Positions 21,979 to 34,160 of a stretch of 64,000 nt of DNA are shown piece after piece; position 1 is the stretch's first letter, and the number at the start of each line of letters is the position of its first letter. The notes below the pieces were generated by a model that was given only the letters and a program-made list of their open reading frames with translations, made no database searches and was not told where the DNA came from. The stretch lies in contig NW_022098076.1 in the NCBI RefSeq assembly GCF_002288925.2, positions 87,180,964 through 87,244,963 of the forward strand, written 5' to 3'. A program made the position numbers and the translations under genes. The DNA comes from Delphinapterus leucas (taxonomy: Eukaryota; Chordata; Mammalia; Artiodactyla; Monodontidae).

Positions 21979-23562
21979 CCCCACAGCATGTGGGATCTTA
22001 GTTCCCTGATCAGGGATCAAACCCATGTCCCTGCACTGGAAGGTAGATTCTTAACTACTGGACCACCAAGGAAGTCCCTCGAGTCTATGTATCTTAAGCA
22101 GACTCTCAATACTGGAAATCCTGCCATGTTTCCATAGTTGATTTGGTTCCCACCTTCCCTTCTCTTCAAACTACCAACTTGCTTCTTGCTCTCAGCTGAT
22201 GGCCTTGTTTCTTGTTTTGCTTCTCATCACTAAATCTGCCCATTTCTTTGGTCACTACCCATATCCTCTGCCATCCCTCTGTGTCAGGAGATGTCCTGTC
22301 CCCATTGCCTGTGTGAGGCCCGGCCCTCATTGGACACTGGCCGCATCAAGGACATTGCTTCCTTAACCATCTCCTCTCTCTCCCGCCTCATCCACTTTTC
22401 CTTCTCTAACTGGGTCACTCCTATCAACGTACAAACACGCTGCTTACAACATCTTCCTTCTTAAAAAAAACCTCCCATCTCTTTCCAGCCGCCTTGCCAC
22501 CTCTCCTGTCCTTTTTGTCTCTCCTTCCTTACTTCCCTTTCTCTCTTTAACCCTTTCCAGTCAGGCACATGTCCTCACTGCTCTTATCAAGGTCACAGCC
22601 AAACTCCATTTTGTCAAATCCAGGGATTAGTTCTCCTGTCCTCATCTCCCTTGACCACGTGCAGACGCAGTTGACGTGGGAAGCACCTTCACTGGGCTTC
22701 CAGAGTGTCACAGTGTCCTGGTCGTGTCTCCCAGCAAGTATCTGTTCTTGCTTAGTCTGCCGTCTCGCTGACCCCGCAGTACCGGGGGCCCCAGGGCTCA
22801 GCCTGGGCCTGTCCTCCTCTCCAGCTGCACTTTCTGCCCGGGGCGGGGGTCACATCAGTCACCGCGCTCCTCTGCCGCACCGCCATCTTTGCGCGGACGA
22901 CTTCCGGACGCTCCTCCGCGGCCCCCGCTGCTGCCTTCACTCCACCAGCCTTCTCAGCAACCCCCCCTTGAATGTCTGCTCTGCATCTCAGATTTCGGGC
23001 CGGAACAGAACTCTTGATTTAGCTCTCAGACCGTCCCTCCCCAGTTTCCCCAGATCAGCGAGTGGCTTACTCTTCACCCAACTGGGCAGGCCGCAGGTGT
23101 CGCCCTTCACCTTGTCGCCGCACATGCTACATCCAGCCCAGCAGCAGCCGGCCACCTCTGCCTTTACACCTGGAACCAGAACACTTCACACGGTTCCTAC
23201 CGCTCGTCCGAACTCCCCTTATCGCCCGTTTCCTCTCATGGGGCCCTGCAGTCTCTTCTTGGCCTGGCAGACATGGCGCTCCTTACAAGACGTGAGCCAG
23301 GTTGGGTCAGCCCCCTCCCGGCCTCCCGTTGTGCCCGGCTAACGGCCCGGCCGGTCCCCTACACGAGTCCTACTGGACTGGGCCCTGGCACCTCGTTGCC
23401 TCCACAGCCTGCCTACTCTTCTGCCCTAGCGGCGCCCCTACCCCAGCACCCGCAGCCTTAGCACTTGCAAATCCGTCTGCGCAGGTCTGGGAAGTGCCTG
23501 CTCTCTCACATCTCTGCTCACCACTCCTGTTCCCAGGGAGGCCTCCTCTGACCACCCTTTCT

Positions 23563-24017
23563 TTTTTTTTTCTTTTTATATTTTGGTTGCATTGGGGCTT
23601 CGTTGCTGCATGTGTTGCTGCGCGCGGGCTTTCTCTAGTTGCGGTGAGCAGGGGCTACTCCTCGTTGCGGTGCGCAGGCTTCTCATTATGGTGCCTTCTC
23701 TTGTTGTGGAGCACAGGCTCTAGGCACACGGTCTTCAGTAGTTGCAGTGCGTGGGCTTCAGTAGTTGTGGCACGTGGGCTCAGTAGTTGTGGCTCGCGGG
23801 CTCAGTAGTTGTGGCTCGCGGGCTCAGTAGTTGTGGCTCGCGGGCTCAGTAGTTGTGGCACGCAGGCTCAGTAGTTGTGGCTCGCGGGCTCAGTAGTTGT
23901 GGCACGCGGGCTTAGTTGCTCCGCAGCATGTGGGATCTTCCCTGACCAGGGATCGAGCCCACCTCCCCTGCATTGTTAGGCAGATTCTTTACCACTGAAC
24001 CACCAGGGAAGTCCCCC
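23563..24017 (-). mobile_element. CHR SINE enlarged by 22-bp tandem repeats
   Basis: Ends ccaccagggaagtccc. A 13-bp TSD GACCACCCTTTCT lies at 23550-23562 and 24018-24030. The copy is about 455 bp, longer than others here, because of the internal array. Confidence 0.93.
23736..23910. repeat. 22-bp tandem repeat array, about eight units
   Basis: The unit cagtagttgtggctcgcggg(ct) repeats eight times with minor variants (ggcacg versus ggctcg). Units 3-5 look identical. Confidence 0.92.
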
Positions 24018-24879
24018 GACCACCCTTTCTAAAATGTCCCCAGACCCCTCTCCTCTGTGCTCTGTCTCCTTCCTTGCCGTATTTTCTTCATATCTGAAAT
24101 TCTTTCCATTCGCTCAATAAGTAATTTTGAGCACCCACAGTGTGCCAGGCACTGGTCCAGTCACTGGGGATGCCAAGTGAACGCGTGTCTTCCTCGTGGA
24201 ATCTGTACCCCGGGGTGGGAGCGACAGTGAGCAGATATGTTAATGGAAGGATGTTCCTGTCAGGGGGTGCTTAGTGCTGCTGAGAAACGTAAAGCAGCAG
24301 AAAGGGTAGGAAGTGACCGAGGGCTTGCTCCTTAGGGAGGGTGGTCAGGGCAAGGCTCTGAGGGGGTGACTTTGAAGCAGAGACCTGAGTGGGACGTGGA
24401 TGCCTGGAGGAGGGGCCACGAGGCAGAGGGGGCAGTGAAAGCAGAGCCCTCAGGGAGGGCAGGCATGTGCAGGGCAGGTCCAGCGGGTGTGCGCTGGAAC
24501 CGCACGGTGGCCCATGTGGCTCAAGCCTATGGAGCAAAAGGAAGAGTGTTGGAGGCCAAGTGGTGCAGACTTTGAGATGAGAGTTGGGCCGAAGGAGCCT
24601 GGCCTTCATCTAGAGGTGGAACCACGGGAGGGTCGAAAACAGGAGGGGAAAGATCCCTTGTTGTAGCTTAGACATTGGAGTGAGGTGGAGAGGGAGGTGA
24701 TGGGAGGTGGTGTGGAGGGACCTTGGGACAGACAAAGGCACGAGACAGTGACGGGGAGACAGAGAGAATGAAAAGGGGGAGATTTCTAAATTTCGTCTTC
24801 CGGACTTGCGTTCAAATATTTCAAACTGAATGTACTGTTATGGGCAGAAAAATGTAAGGTTACAGAATCACGCATTCTT

Positions 24880-25081
24880 TTTTTTTTTTAATATTTATTT
24901 ATTTATTTGGTTATACTGGCTCTTAGTTGCGGCTCAAGGGCTCCTTAGTTGTGGCACGTGAACTCTTAGTCTCTTAGTTGCAGCATGCACGTGGGATCTA
25001 GTTCCCTGACCAGGGATCGAACCTGGACCCCCTGCATTGGGAGCGTGGAGTCTTAACCACTGGACCCCCAGGGAAGTCCCA
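24880..25081 (-). mobile_element. CHR SINE
   Basis: The TSD is AATCACGCATTCTT/AATCATGCATTCTT (24866-24879, 25082-25095). Confidence 0.92.
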
Positions 25082-25554
25082 AATCATGCATTCTTAGAAC
25101 TAGAAGAGATCTGATAAATTCTCCATTTTATTTTACAGATAGAAACAGGTTCCAGTGATGTGCCCCAGATCCCCAGATCAGGTGCCAGTGAATGGCAGAG
25201 TTAGCATTAGAGCCCAGGCTTTGTAATTCCTCTGAGGTTATGGGCAACCAGCCGCGGGGAGGAGACTGGGAGTGGGGTCCAGGGAGTGGCTGCTTTGGGT
25301 ACACCTTGGGGAGGGGTGGCAGGAAGAGAAGAAAGACTTACTTTAAAAAATTTCATGACGTTTTATTTATTTAAGTGTTTTGAAAATATAAAAGATGTTG
25401 GACATTCTTGCACTTAATTTTTAAAAAACTGACCTAATAAATTCTCTGGTGTATGAACCTTGTGTTAACAGTTGTGTAAATGCACACCACCTCCTCTTCC
25501 GGTAGCATAAGGCTGAATGACTATGGACTTCGGGTGACATTAAAGGTTTCTTTT

Positions 25555-25749
25555 GGGGCTTCCCTGGTGGCGCAGTGGTTGAGAATCTGCCTGCCTATGC
25601 AGGGGACACGAGTTCGTGCCCCAGTCCGGGAGGATCCCACGTGCCATGGCCGCTGAGCCTGCGCGTCCGGAGCCTGTGCTTCGCTACAGGAGAGGCCGCA
25701 ACAGTGAGAGGCCTGCGTACCGCAAAAAAAAAAAAAAAAAAAAAAAAGA
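25555..25749 (+). mobile_element. Young CHR SINE with long A-tail
   Basis: Head gggcttccctggtggcgcag. The A-tail of more than 20 nt ends near 25748. The TSD TTTCTTTT lies at 25547-25554 and 25750-25757. Confidence 0.93.
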
Positions 25750-25820
25750 TTTCTTTTAAGTAGTACCTGATATCTTTTTGTGACTGTTTAATTTTTGTTT
25801 TGCATTTTTTAGAAACTTTT

Positions 25821-26140
25821 TATTTTGTATTTTTTATTGGAGTATAGTTGATTTACAGTGTTGTGTTAGTTTCAGGTGTACAGCAAAGTGAATCAGTTAT
25901 ACATATGCATGTATCCACTCTTTTTTTAGATTCTTTTCCCATATAAGTCATTACAGAGTATTGAGTAGAGTTCCCTGTGCTATTCAGTAGATCCTTATTA
26001 GTTATATATTTTACATATAGTATTGTGTATATATCAATCCCAATCTTCCAGTTTATCCGTCCCCCCACTTTCCCTCCTGGTAACCATAAGTTTGTTTTCT
26101 ACATCTGTGACTCTATTTCTGGGTTTAATGTTTTTTACTT
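25821..26140 (-). mobile_element. L1 3' fragment, antisense
   Basis: Reverse complement of the L1 3' UTR (ttattggagtatagttgatt... and the 'ccctgtgctattcagtagat' block). No ORF remains. Confidence 0.8.
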
Positions 26141-26434
26141 GGAAGCAGAGCGAGGGATTAGTGACTCTGTGTTTTTTCCATGAGACTAATTCTAGTGCAT
26201 ATCCTTTCTTAAAGTAAATGAATTGACTTTATCATTACACTCTATTTTGTTCTAAATACACTTTATGCTTTTGACTGTTTGAATTACACATACCATGTGA
26301 TAGCACGTTAGAAAAATAATCTTCCTCCCTCTCACCAGCAATCCTTGACTGTCTCATTTATACCACCCTCCAGTCCTTGATCACGTTCATTTTAAGTAGT
26401 TGTCATAGAAGAGAGAATTACTTTTGACTTTAGC

Positions 26435-26937
26435 CACTGTATTTCCTAGTGCTACTGTAATAAATTACCATAAATGTAGTGGCTTAAAACAACCCAGATT
26501 TATCGTCTTACAGTTCTGGAGGTCAGAAGGCTGAAATGGGTCTCACTGGACTAAACTCAAGGTGTTGGCAGGGCTTGTTCCTCTCTGGATGCTCCAGAGG
26601 AGAATCAGTTGATTACCTTTCGCAGGTTCTAGAAGCCGCCCGCATTCCTTGGCTCCCGGCCCTTCCTCCATCTTCAAGGCCAGCAACAGCGGGTTGAGTC
26701 TTTCTCCCACTGCGTCACTCTGATGCCAACCTTCCTGCTTCCCTCTTTCCCTGATGAGCACCCCTGTGATTATGTTGGGTCCACCAGATAATCGAGGCTA
26801 CTCTCCCTATTTTAAGGTCAGCTGATCAGCAACCTTAATTCCATCTGTAGCCTTAATCCACCCCTTCTATGCAACCTAATATTTTCACAGGTTCTGGGGA
26901 TTAGGACATGGGGGCCATTATTCTGCCCACTACAGCT
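26435..26937. repeat. Old interspersed repeat, family not assigned
   Basis: Typical text is ggcttaaaacaac ... cagttctggaggtcagaagg ... ggttctggggattaggacat. Related copies are at 36298-36722 and, as a start only, near 43250. ORFs inside are not credible genes. Confidence 0.6.
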
Positions 26938-27000
26938 ATCTTTTTGTTATTTTACAGACAGTTGGAATGATAGCCTTTGTCTTATGTTTTTGCCTTGTAG

Positions 27001-27037
27001 AGATTTTTGCTGTGAGAATTAACAGTAACGGTTCAAT
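27001..27037 (+). other. ARMC9: ARMC9 exon 2 5' UTR portion
   Basis: Follows the acceptor TTGTAG ending at 27000. An in-frame TAA at 27026-27028 lies upstream of the ATG, which fixes 27038 as the first usable in-frame start in this exon. Confidence 0.75.
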
Positions 27038-27088
27038 ATGGGGGACATTCTGGCTCATGAATCAGAATTACTTGGACTAGTGAAAGAG
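27038..27088 (+). CDS. ARMC9: ARMC9 first coding exon, residues 1-17
   Basis: Encodes MGDILAHESELLGLVKE, the ARMC9 N-terminus and the start of the LisH motif, a short helical dimerisation element that runs into the next exon. The ATG has A at -3 and G at +4, a good initiation context, and an in-frame stop 10-12 nt upstream rules out an earlier start in this exon. The donor is GAG|GTATGT and the exon ends in phase 0. The assignment comes from the recognised N-terminus and from all downstream exons continuing the same protein. Confidence 0.95.
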
Positions 27089-28667
27089 GTATGTTTTACA
27101 AAACACGGGTCACAGAAAAAGATCTTGCAAACTTGTAAAACTTGTATTTTACAATGCAGGAAATTCTGTAATGCCTTGTAATGTTTCTATCATTACATTA
27201 CAGTTATCTGTTTTCCTTTTTATAATTTTCCATGTATTTATATTTTGCTTTCATAACTAAACTGAAATTGTAAAGCTGCTTTTTAGAATTCCTTTAAAGA
27301 AAGTTATAAAGACAGCACATGCTCATGGTAACAGATTCAAACAGTATAGAAGCATAAACAGTGAATTGCCCTCCTGCAGTGACCACTGTTAATGGCTTAG
27401 TATATTACCTTTCCAGACTTTTTTCTATGAGTATTCAAAATGTATTCACGCGACTATAGTTTGTTTTACAAAACGTGGTGATACCACACGCATTGTTCTG
27501 CAGCTTGCCTTTCATCTGTCAGCAGTAGACAGTGTGACCCTCTCCCTGTGATCTGCCTCACACTTCTGAATGCCGTAGAGTATTTCACTGAGTGGCTGCA
27601 TCATCATTTAACTTGTTGCCTATTAATGGACATTTAGGTGTCCTACGCTGAAAGCTTTTGAAGGATAAGACCCACACCGTATGCTTTTTGGTATTCTCTA
27701 CTGCCTTTAGCAGGGGCTGGCATGGAGTTGGTGCTAAAGAAATGGTTGCTACTGTTTTACTGTGTGGTTGAACTGTCCATTAGGCGTTGAGAGACATGGC
27801 CATGGAGCAGGGATACGGCATCCACCCTGGGAATGCAGCTTTGGAATTTGGTGTGATCGTGAATAAATTTTCCAAGCTGTCACAGCAGAGGATTGTGGAT
27901 AGGGCCTGGAGAAATAGCCACAGTTAGAGGAGGTGGAAACAGAAAGTTACGACCGACACAAACTGTAAAGAAGGGCGGAGAAGAGTGGAGAGCAGCAGTA
28001 GAAGTAATGCATGTCACTAACACAAGGCAGGGGGCGTTTCAGGACGGGGTGGGCGGGGATCATTAGTGCTTGAAGGTGGCTGATGACTTTGCCCATCTTT
28101 TAATGACTTACCTTTTGTTCTTAGGGGCAAGCATTACCTCTAATCCCTCTGTTTCAAGTAACAAATTCCCAGAGACCTACTTAGACCCAAAGCCATCAGG
28201 TCCTTTGATCACTTTTGCCTTTTTCAGGCTGCTGCACATATCATCTTATTTTCTGTTAATAATTATAATAAGGGAATTCCCTGGTGGCCCAGTGGTTAAG
28301 ACTCTGCACTTTCACTGCCGAGGGCATGGGTTCGATCCCTGGTTGGGGAACTAAGATCCCGCAAGCCGTGCGACGGGGCCAAAATTAAAACATAAATTAT
28401 AATGCAGCTCACATTTTCCTTCTAAAAACAAATTTATTTGCTGTAAATAAATGTTTTCTATGATACTGTCTTTCTAGTTTTTTAGTGTGCATGTCAGTAA
28501 GTAAATTCTAAGCTGGATCCCAAATTGCTTCTCCCAAAGATGACAGTTCATTAACCCCATTATAAATTTTGCGATAATATTGAGCTGGTACAGTTACATC
28601 AAAGATGGTTACTTTGTTGATGTTAAAACAGAGAAATATATATACATTTATGCGCTTTTTTAAATAG
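27089..28667 (+). other. ARMC9: ARMC9 intron between residues 17 and 18
   Basis: 1.6 kb. It contains a degraded LINE-like fragment (27300-27640) and a SINE at 28270-28394. Nothing else was seen. Confidence 0.7.
28270..28394 (+). mobile_element. Short tRNA-derived SINE
   Basis: Head gggaattccctggtggccca, with B-box-like ggttcgatccc. The TSD AATTATAAT lies at 28261-28269 and 28395-28403. Confidence 0.88.
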
Positions 28668-28793
28668 TATTTAGATTTTGCTGAATTTGAAGACACCTTG
28701 AAAACATTTTCAAAAGAATGCAAAATAAAAGGAAAACCGTTATCTAAATCAGCATGTGGCTCTTTAAGGGACTCCAAATCATCGATAATCCAG
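28668..28793 (+). CDS. ARMC9: ARMC9 coding exon, residues 18-59 (rest of LisH)
   Basis: 42 codons in phase 0 at both ends, between acceptor AAATAG (ends 28667) and donor CAG|GTAACA. It opens [19 protein letters not shown], completing the LisH motif (about residues 7-39): the hydrophobic and aromatic positions of the two helices are intact. The second half, rich in K and S and ending in SSIIQ, is a less conserved linker. Because the length is a multiple of three, skipping would remove half of the LisH without a frameshift. Confidence 0.95.
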
Positions 28794-31700
28794 GTAACAT
28801 TTTACTTTTTTTGATTTCTGTAGATAATCAAGATGCTCCAAATTTGTAAGAAGTGCTGCCATTAGAGGATGTTGGACTATTTCCGGGGACCGGGGCACAG
28901 CGACTCTTAGACTGTACAGATGTTTATGGATAAATGAGCAATGTCATTTTCAAATCTCTGTATCCTAGGAAATGGGTGGCAACATAAGATCTTTCACATA
29001 CATTTCTTGGCAAGAAGAAACCGTGCAATGCTTAGAAACTAAGACTAATGTGGTCCCCATTCTGAGGAGTTTTAGGTTATGAATTCCAGGTACTGGAGAC
29101 ACAGCAATGAACAAAACAAAACAAAATCTCTGCCCTCATGGTGCTTGCCTTCTAGTTCGGGGAGGTCGGAGGGGGCAGGGAGCAAGAGCCATATGCAAGG
29201 CAGCATCCTTTCAAAGCAAGGCCTGGGCAGCGGTGAGCCTGTGGCAGTGGGCTGCAAAGGGCAGGTATTACATGGTCCTCAACTCTCAGGGTTAGACAGG
29301 ATCTTAAAAGTCCTCATTTCAACCATTATTTGATGCTCCACCCCATTTGTAACATTCTAGGTAAGTGATTGATTCACCGTGAATACATCCAGTGACAAGA
29401 GAACATACCGTTTCCTGAGGCAGCGTATTTCAGATTTGCGTGATTTTATTATTTTAATAAATTTATTTGTTTCAATATACATACTTCTAAGAAAAATATG
29501 AGACTCTGTTTGAGAGTCCCACTGAGTAGCTGGAGGTCAGGCCACAGCCTGACTCCCCAGTGGCCTGGCACGGGGTACCATTGAGCAGGGGCACCGTCGC
29601 AATGGCCCCCGACCCAGTGCCCCTCCAGTCCTCATGCACCTGGATTCTGAGCTGCCACCGCTTCAGACGCAGGCTCTTCTGTCAGTGATGCATCGGGCAG
29701 CCTGATGATAGCTCCCAACCCTGGAGCACACTTTTCAGAACGTGAAACAAGAATCTAGTCATTATTAGACATGGAAACAGAGGCTGTACTTAACTTGAAA
29801 GACCTTGAAACTTTCTGATAGTGAGAAGCCTGTCTTTTCTGCTCATTCAGTAAACAGCTGTGTCCTGCCATTACAGATTTCCCAAACAATAATACCTGGA
29901 GCAGTGACTTAGGGACATTTGTGAAGTTGGCACTCAGCAAAGGGAGAGTTTCCCTAAGCACAGTTCTGTAAGAATGTGTGTGTGTGTGTGTGTGTTTATA
30001 GGTGATTATTGGTGGTATGTAAATTTCCTGATCTTCATAATGCTGGCTGTGATCATGGTTTACATCTGAGAAGTTAATATTTTGTGACCCTATGAGTTGT
30101 AACACTGGATTGCTCTATGTGTAGATATTACTTTAAATGCAGGGACCATTTCCAGGTACAGAATATGATTCATAAATTGGGAGTATAATGGCACAGCAAA
30201 GGTTTGTAGTCCCAGGTCTACAAAGGTAGAGTTTAGAATAAAGTGTAGATGGGCCATTGGACACATAGACTTCCTTTGCCAAGCCATTTATGAAAGTACC
30301 TTGACTCCAAGCTTTAAAATACCCACGAGAGTCTGCGGTCACCTCATTCACACAGTCACTGGACCTCTCGCAGGACAGTCCTCCCCAGAGTGGCTCGTGG
30401 GGTTCGCTCAGAGCTCAGCCGAGGTGAGCCTGGGGCGGGGCCGGGCCTCAGCAGCACACCCTTGGGAGGCTCCCCTCCACCTTTGCATCAGTCAGTGACA
30501 AGAAAAGGGGATCCTCTGGCCAGGCTCCCCCAGTTTCTTCCAGAGGTGGCGGTGCTTAGCTGCCTCTGCTTTACTTTGCTACCCGCCCTGCCTGCAGTTG
30601 CTGACCAGCTGTCCTTCGCTGTTTCCAGGGCTGAGAGACAGAAAGAGGCCAGTTTTGAAGAGGTAGAATTTCACTGTAGGGCTTATTTTGAAACATTCTG
30701 AGTTTCTTTCAAATGTATGCCAATCCCTTCCAGACTAAGGTAATATTCAGAGACAGTTGTTCTCGGTCACGTCACGTAGAGAACATTTTTGTAAGATTCA
30801 CAGTGGAAGATTCCTTATCAGTGAATGTCTTTGGCTTAAGGATGACCAAACAATGTAACATTGTTCTCTGTACACTTCTATTTTATAATGTTAAAAAGTT
30901 TGATTATAAACAAATAGAATGTGTAACCTTAAAAAAAAAAAGACAGTTTTACAGAAAAAATGTAAAACCATTAAAAAAAGTATAAAAGAACAATGACCAA
31001 ATAATGGTGGTAAATAGTGGTGGTGATGGGTTGGGGAACTGGTGATTCTATAGAAAATGTACTCCGAGAAAAGCTTTTGCAGCTGAGCACAAAATGTAGG
31101 TCTGAGGATCTTGGGCATTTGATACAAAAAGGAAGACAATATGAGTCACAGGAAGTCCTTGTGATTCTGCCTTATACCTAAATCTGCAAGATTACACAGC
31201 AGCTGTTTGTGACGGGTCAGTTGTCATTTTTCCTGTGAGACAGGTGACATGGGAACTGCCACCACCTTTCTCCAGAATTCTCTGTTTCAGCTATTGCATG
31301 GCGAGTCGGGAAGCTGTCTCTGCCCCACATAGTCAGACTGGCACAGCTCCGAGGTCGGGTTGGTGCCGGGCCTGTGCGCCCTCCTCCATCTCCAGCCCAG
31401 GCTTCCTTGTTCCTGGAACGGGAGGGCCCGGGCAGTCACTACCTGCATGTGTTGGGCTCTATGGTTGCTTCCCACACTGCCCTCTCCGCCAGACATGCTT
31501 CTAGCAACAGCGGGCACGTGGCAGCACCCACCTCCCAGGCCTGGGATCGACTGTTCCGTGTGGCTGAGCTCCCAGGCGCTCAGGGACTTGGCAGCTGTGG
31601 TGTCAGCAACTTGCCATAGGTATGAGGTTGTTCCACTGAGGCCTGGCTGGGCTCTGGGCCTGGCCTGTTCTCATCAGTTGCGTGCAGTGGGTCAGCAAGT

Positions 31701-32063
31701 CCAAAGGGCGACCTCAATGTATTCCCTTGCCTATGAGTCTCTGGGCTCAATCTTTGGCCTATGCCTGATTCCTTCCATCTCAGAGACCTTCAGTGTTGTG
31801 TCTGTTCTTTAGAGTGCTCAGATTTGATGTTGCAGAGCAGTGGAAATCCAGGGTCGGTCTGTAGGAATCTCAGCCTAGGCAGTTTGAAGCCCTCTGGGTC
31901 TCTATTTCCCTATCCCTTACCTCTGAAAAGGAGACTTAATTCTGCTCACACTGAAACGATGGAGCATACCGGTATCCAAGGTAGTGGGAGGGTGTGAGGA
32001 TTCGGGGTGTCGAGAGAAGGGGCACCCCTATGACCAGGCTTCACTCTGATGTCTTCTCCACAG
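28794..32063 (+). other. ARMC9: ARMC9 intron between residues 59 and 60
   Basis: 3.3 kb with no SINE recognised. It has a (TG)n run at about 29974-29995 and a GC-richer stretch at 30.3-30.6 and 31.3-31.7 kb. ORFs there (up to 150 codons) show no family and lack supporting splice structure. Confidence 0.65.
29974..29995. repeat. (TG)n microsatellite
   Basis: About ten TG dinucleotides in an ARMC9 intron. Confidence 0.9.
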
Positions 32064-32234
32064 AAGGACCTCCTTGCTGCGTTTGACAGTGGAGACCAGA
32101 AGGTGTTCTTCGATTTGTGGGAGGGGCACATCCCCAGTTCCATCCGGGCTGGCGACTCCCTCGCCCAGAAGTTGGAATTCTACCTACACATCCACTTTGC
32201 CATCTATCTTCTGAAACACTCCACAGGGAGACCT
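32064..32234 (+). CDS. ARMC9: ARMC9 coding exon, residues 60-116
   Basis: 57 codons in phase 0 at both ends, between acceptor CCACAG (ends 32063) and donor CCT|GTAGGT. It begins [20 protein letters not shown] and contains [15 protein letters not shown], a hydrophobic helical segment of the conserved N-terminal region behind the LisH motif. All codons are open. I recognise the segment as ARMC9 despite small differences from the human sequence as I recall it (for example G and A where human has E and D). Confidence 0.96.
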
Positions 32235-33282
32235 GTAGGTTCACCTTATGGCGTGGGTTGGTCCAAATGGTGTGTTAAAGGAGAATGTGTTATGTTTTGC
32301 AAATGAGGATTAGTTTAGTTTTGTGGCCATTTTACCATATTGCTTCTAAGGAGTAGGTGTCTTACATCCTGATGAATGATTTTCTATCTCATTCCCAGCA
32401 GTTTATTTTCTAATTTGCATGGAAAGTTAATCACTTCTGTAATGAAAGCTACATCATTTTCCTGAATACCTCGACATGTATGTCTAAGAAAATACGTGTT
32501 TAGACCACATTTTCGACCATATATTAGAAGATAAATGTAAGCTTAAACAGTGGGAAAATGGTATGCCCGTCTGTGAAAGTTCATTTGAGTGATAAGTTGA
32601 ATTTAGCTTCTGCAGTCTTTTCCTGCAGGTGTGGGACTGGAACTGTGAAGGGGAGAGGGGAGCAGCTGCAAACTTCTCTGCAGGTGAACCTTGGAGCACG
32701 GAGAGAATGACAGAAGGGGAGCAGGCCAGGCTGACATCGGACCACGCACATTTGTTTCGTGGCTTCTCCACGCCTTGGCTACTGCTCCCAGGACCTGTGT
32801 TAACTTATCAAATGTCAGGGGGCCACAGGAAGGCTCAGTGGTAGAGGAGCAGCTTTACAGCACATTGTGGTAGCCATTCTTGGAAGGCTGTTCCTTAGGA
32901 TAGGACTCCTGTGGGTGCCGTTGTGGGAGACTTTTCATTTTCTTTGCATTTATTTTTATTTTCTAATTTTTCCATTTTTCTGTAAGATAGAAAGATCAAT
33001 AAATTTTTTAAGTCCGGTGGGCTTCACGGTGTAGGTGAAGTGAGATGCACTGATGAGAAGAATTGGCCTGTGTATGAGGCTGTGAGGGACGTAACAGGCG
33101 AGGCCAGGGTGGACCTTCTCATTGAGGCCCAGGAGAAAATGGAAACCCTGGCGGGGGACCCGACTTGCCTGGGGTTACACCTGGAAGCAGCGAAGCAGGC
33201 GGGATCACTTCTTAGTTAGCCTGATAAAGGAAAGGAACGATGGTATGGAAAACTTCCATTTCAAAAAACTATTCACCTTTAA

Positions 33283-33396
33283 GTGCTCTCTTCGGCAGCA
33301 CATATACTAAAAAAAAAAAAAAATTGGAACGACACAGAGAAGATTAGCATGGCCCTGCGCAAGGATGACATGCAAATTCCTGAAGCGTTCCATGTT
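33283..33396 (+). pseudogene. U6 snRNA retropseudogene with internal poly(A) expansion
   Basis: The sequence follows U6 snRNA from its 5' end (GTGCTC.CTTCGGCAGCACA) through the AGAGAAGATTAGCATGGCC and GCGCAAGGATGACA segments to the GAAGCGTTCCAT 3' end. Differences include a 15-A run at 33309-33323 where U6 has four A, loss of one C in GCCCC, and several substitutions. Near-matching direct repeats flank it (33268-33282 and 33407-33421, two mismatches in 15), the mark of LINE-driven retroposition. It sits in an ARMC9 intron in sense. I see no U6-type proximal element upstream, so it is probably silent. Confidence 0.92.
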
Positions 33397-33806
33397 AAAA
33401 ACAGTAACTGTTCACCCTTAAAAACCTCTCGTAAGGAAATCACAGCAACGCAGACAAATGTTTATTTCTGATATCTGAGCTATGAAAACAATGTACGTAT
33501 CTAATAATGGGGGAATTGGCTAAATAAATTATGATAGACCCACGAGATGAGGTTTCGTCCTGCCATTAAGAATGATGTTTATGAAGAATCTTAAGGATAT
33601 GAGAAAATGGTAACGATAGATTGAAAAGGCAGCATTTGAACTGTGTGTATCATATATCTAGTTCTCTGATATTCCTGACAGTTTCACGAAGGGGCGAAAT
33701 AGGAGTGATGTTAGGATGACTGGTGACAGCACGCAGGCTGGGCCAGACGGGGAGGATGCCAGCGACGTGGCGGGAACTGAAGGAGCCTCGGAGAGAGGAC
33801 AGGTGA

Positions 33807-34160
<354 letters not shown>

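Larger units (their letters stand above)
21410..22077 (-). mobile_element. CHR SINE with internal 60-bp tandem repeats, split by a hAT element
   Basis: A reverse-orientation SINE with a tail near 21410. Its middle is expanded as three 60-bp units and its head (21979-22077, ending ccaccaaggaagtccc) is separated by the hAT insertion at 21754-21978. Confidence 0.88.
19076..27000 (+). other. ARMC9: ARMC9 intron 1 (if exon 1 ends at 19075)
   Basis: Repeat-rich: MER5A- and MIR-like pieces (19660-20040), an L2-like stretch (20180-20640), CHR SINEs at 21420, 23563, 24880 and 25555, a nested hAT element, L1 antisense at 25821 and an old interspersed repeat at 26435-26937. No exon was recognised. The 257-codon ORF at 22569-23342 shows no protein family and is treated as chance. 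Confidence 0.55.

Noticed and set aside
22569..23342. 257-codon ORF on the + strand
   Set aside because: GC-rich sequence, no domain or family recognised, no splice or promoter context, and composition typical of chance ORFs. It lies in ARMC9 intron 1.
23736..23910. Possible CRISPR-like array
   Set aside because: The units are head-to-tail with no unique spacers and lie inside a SINE in a mammalian genome.
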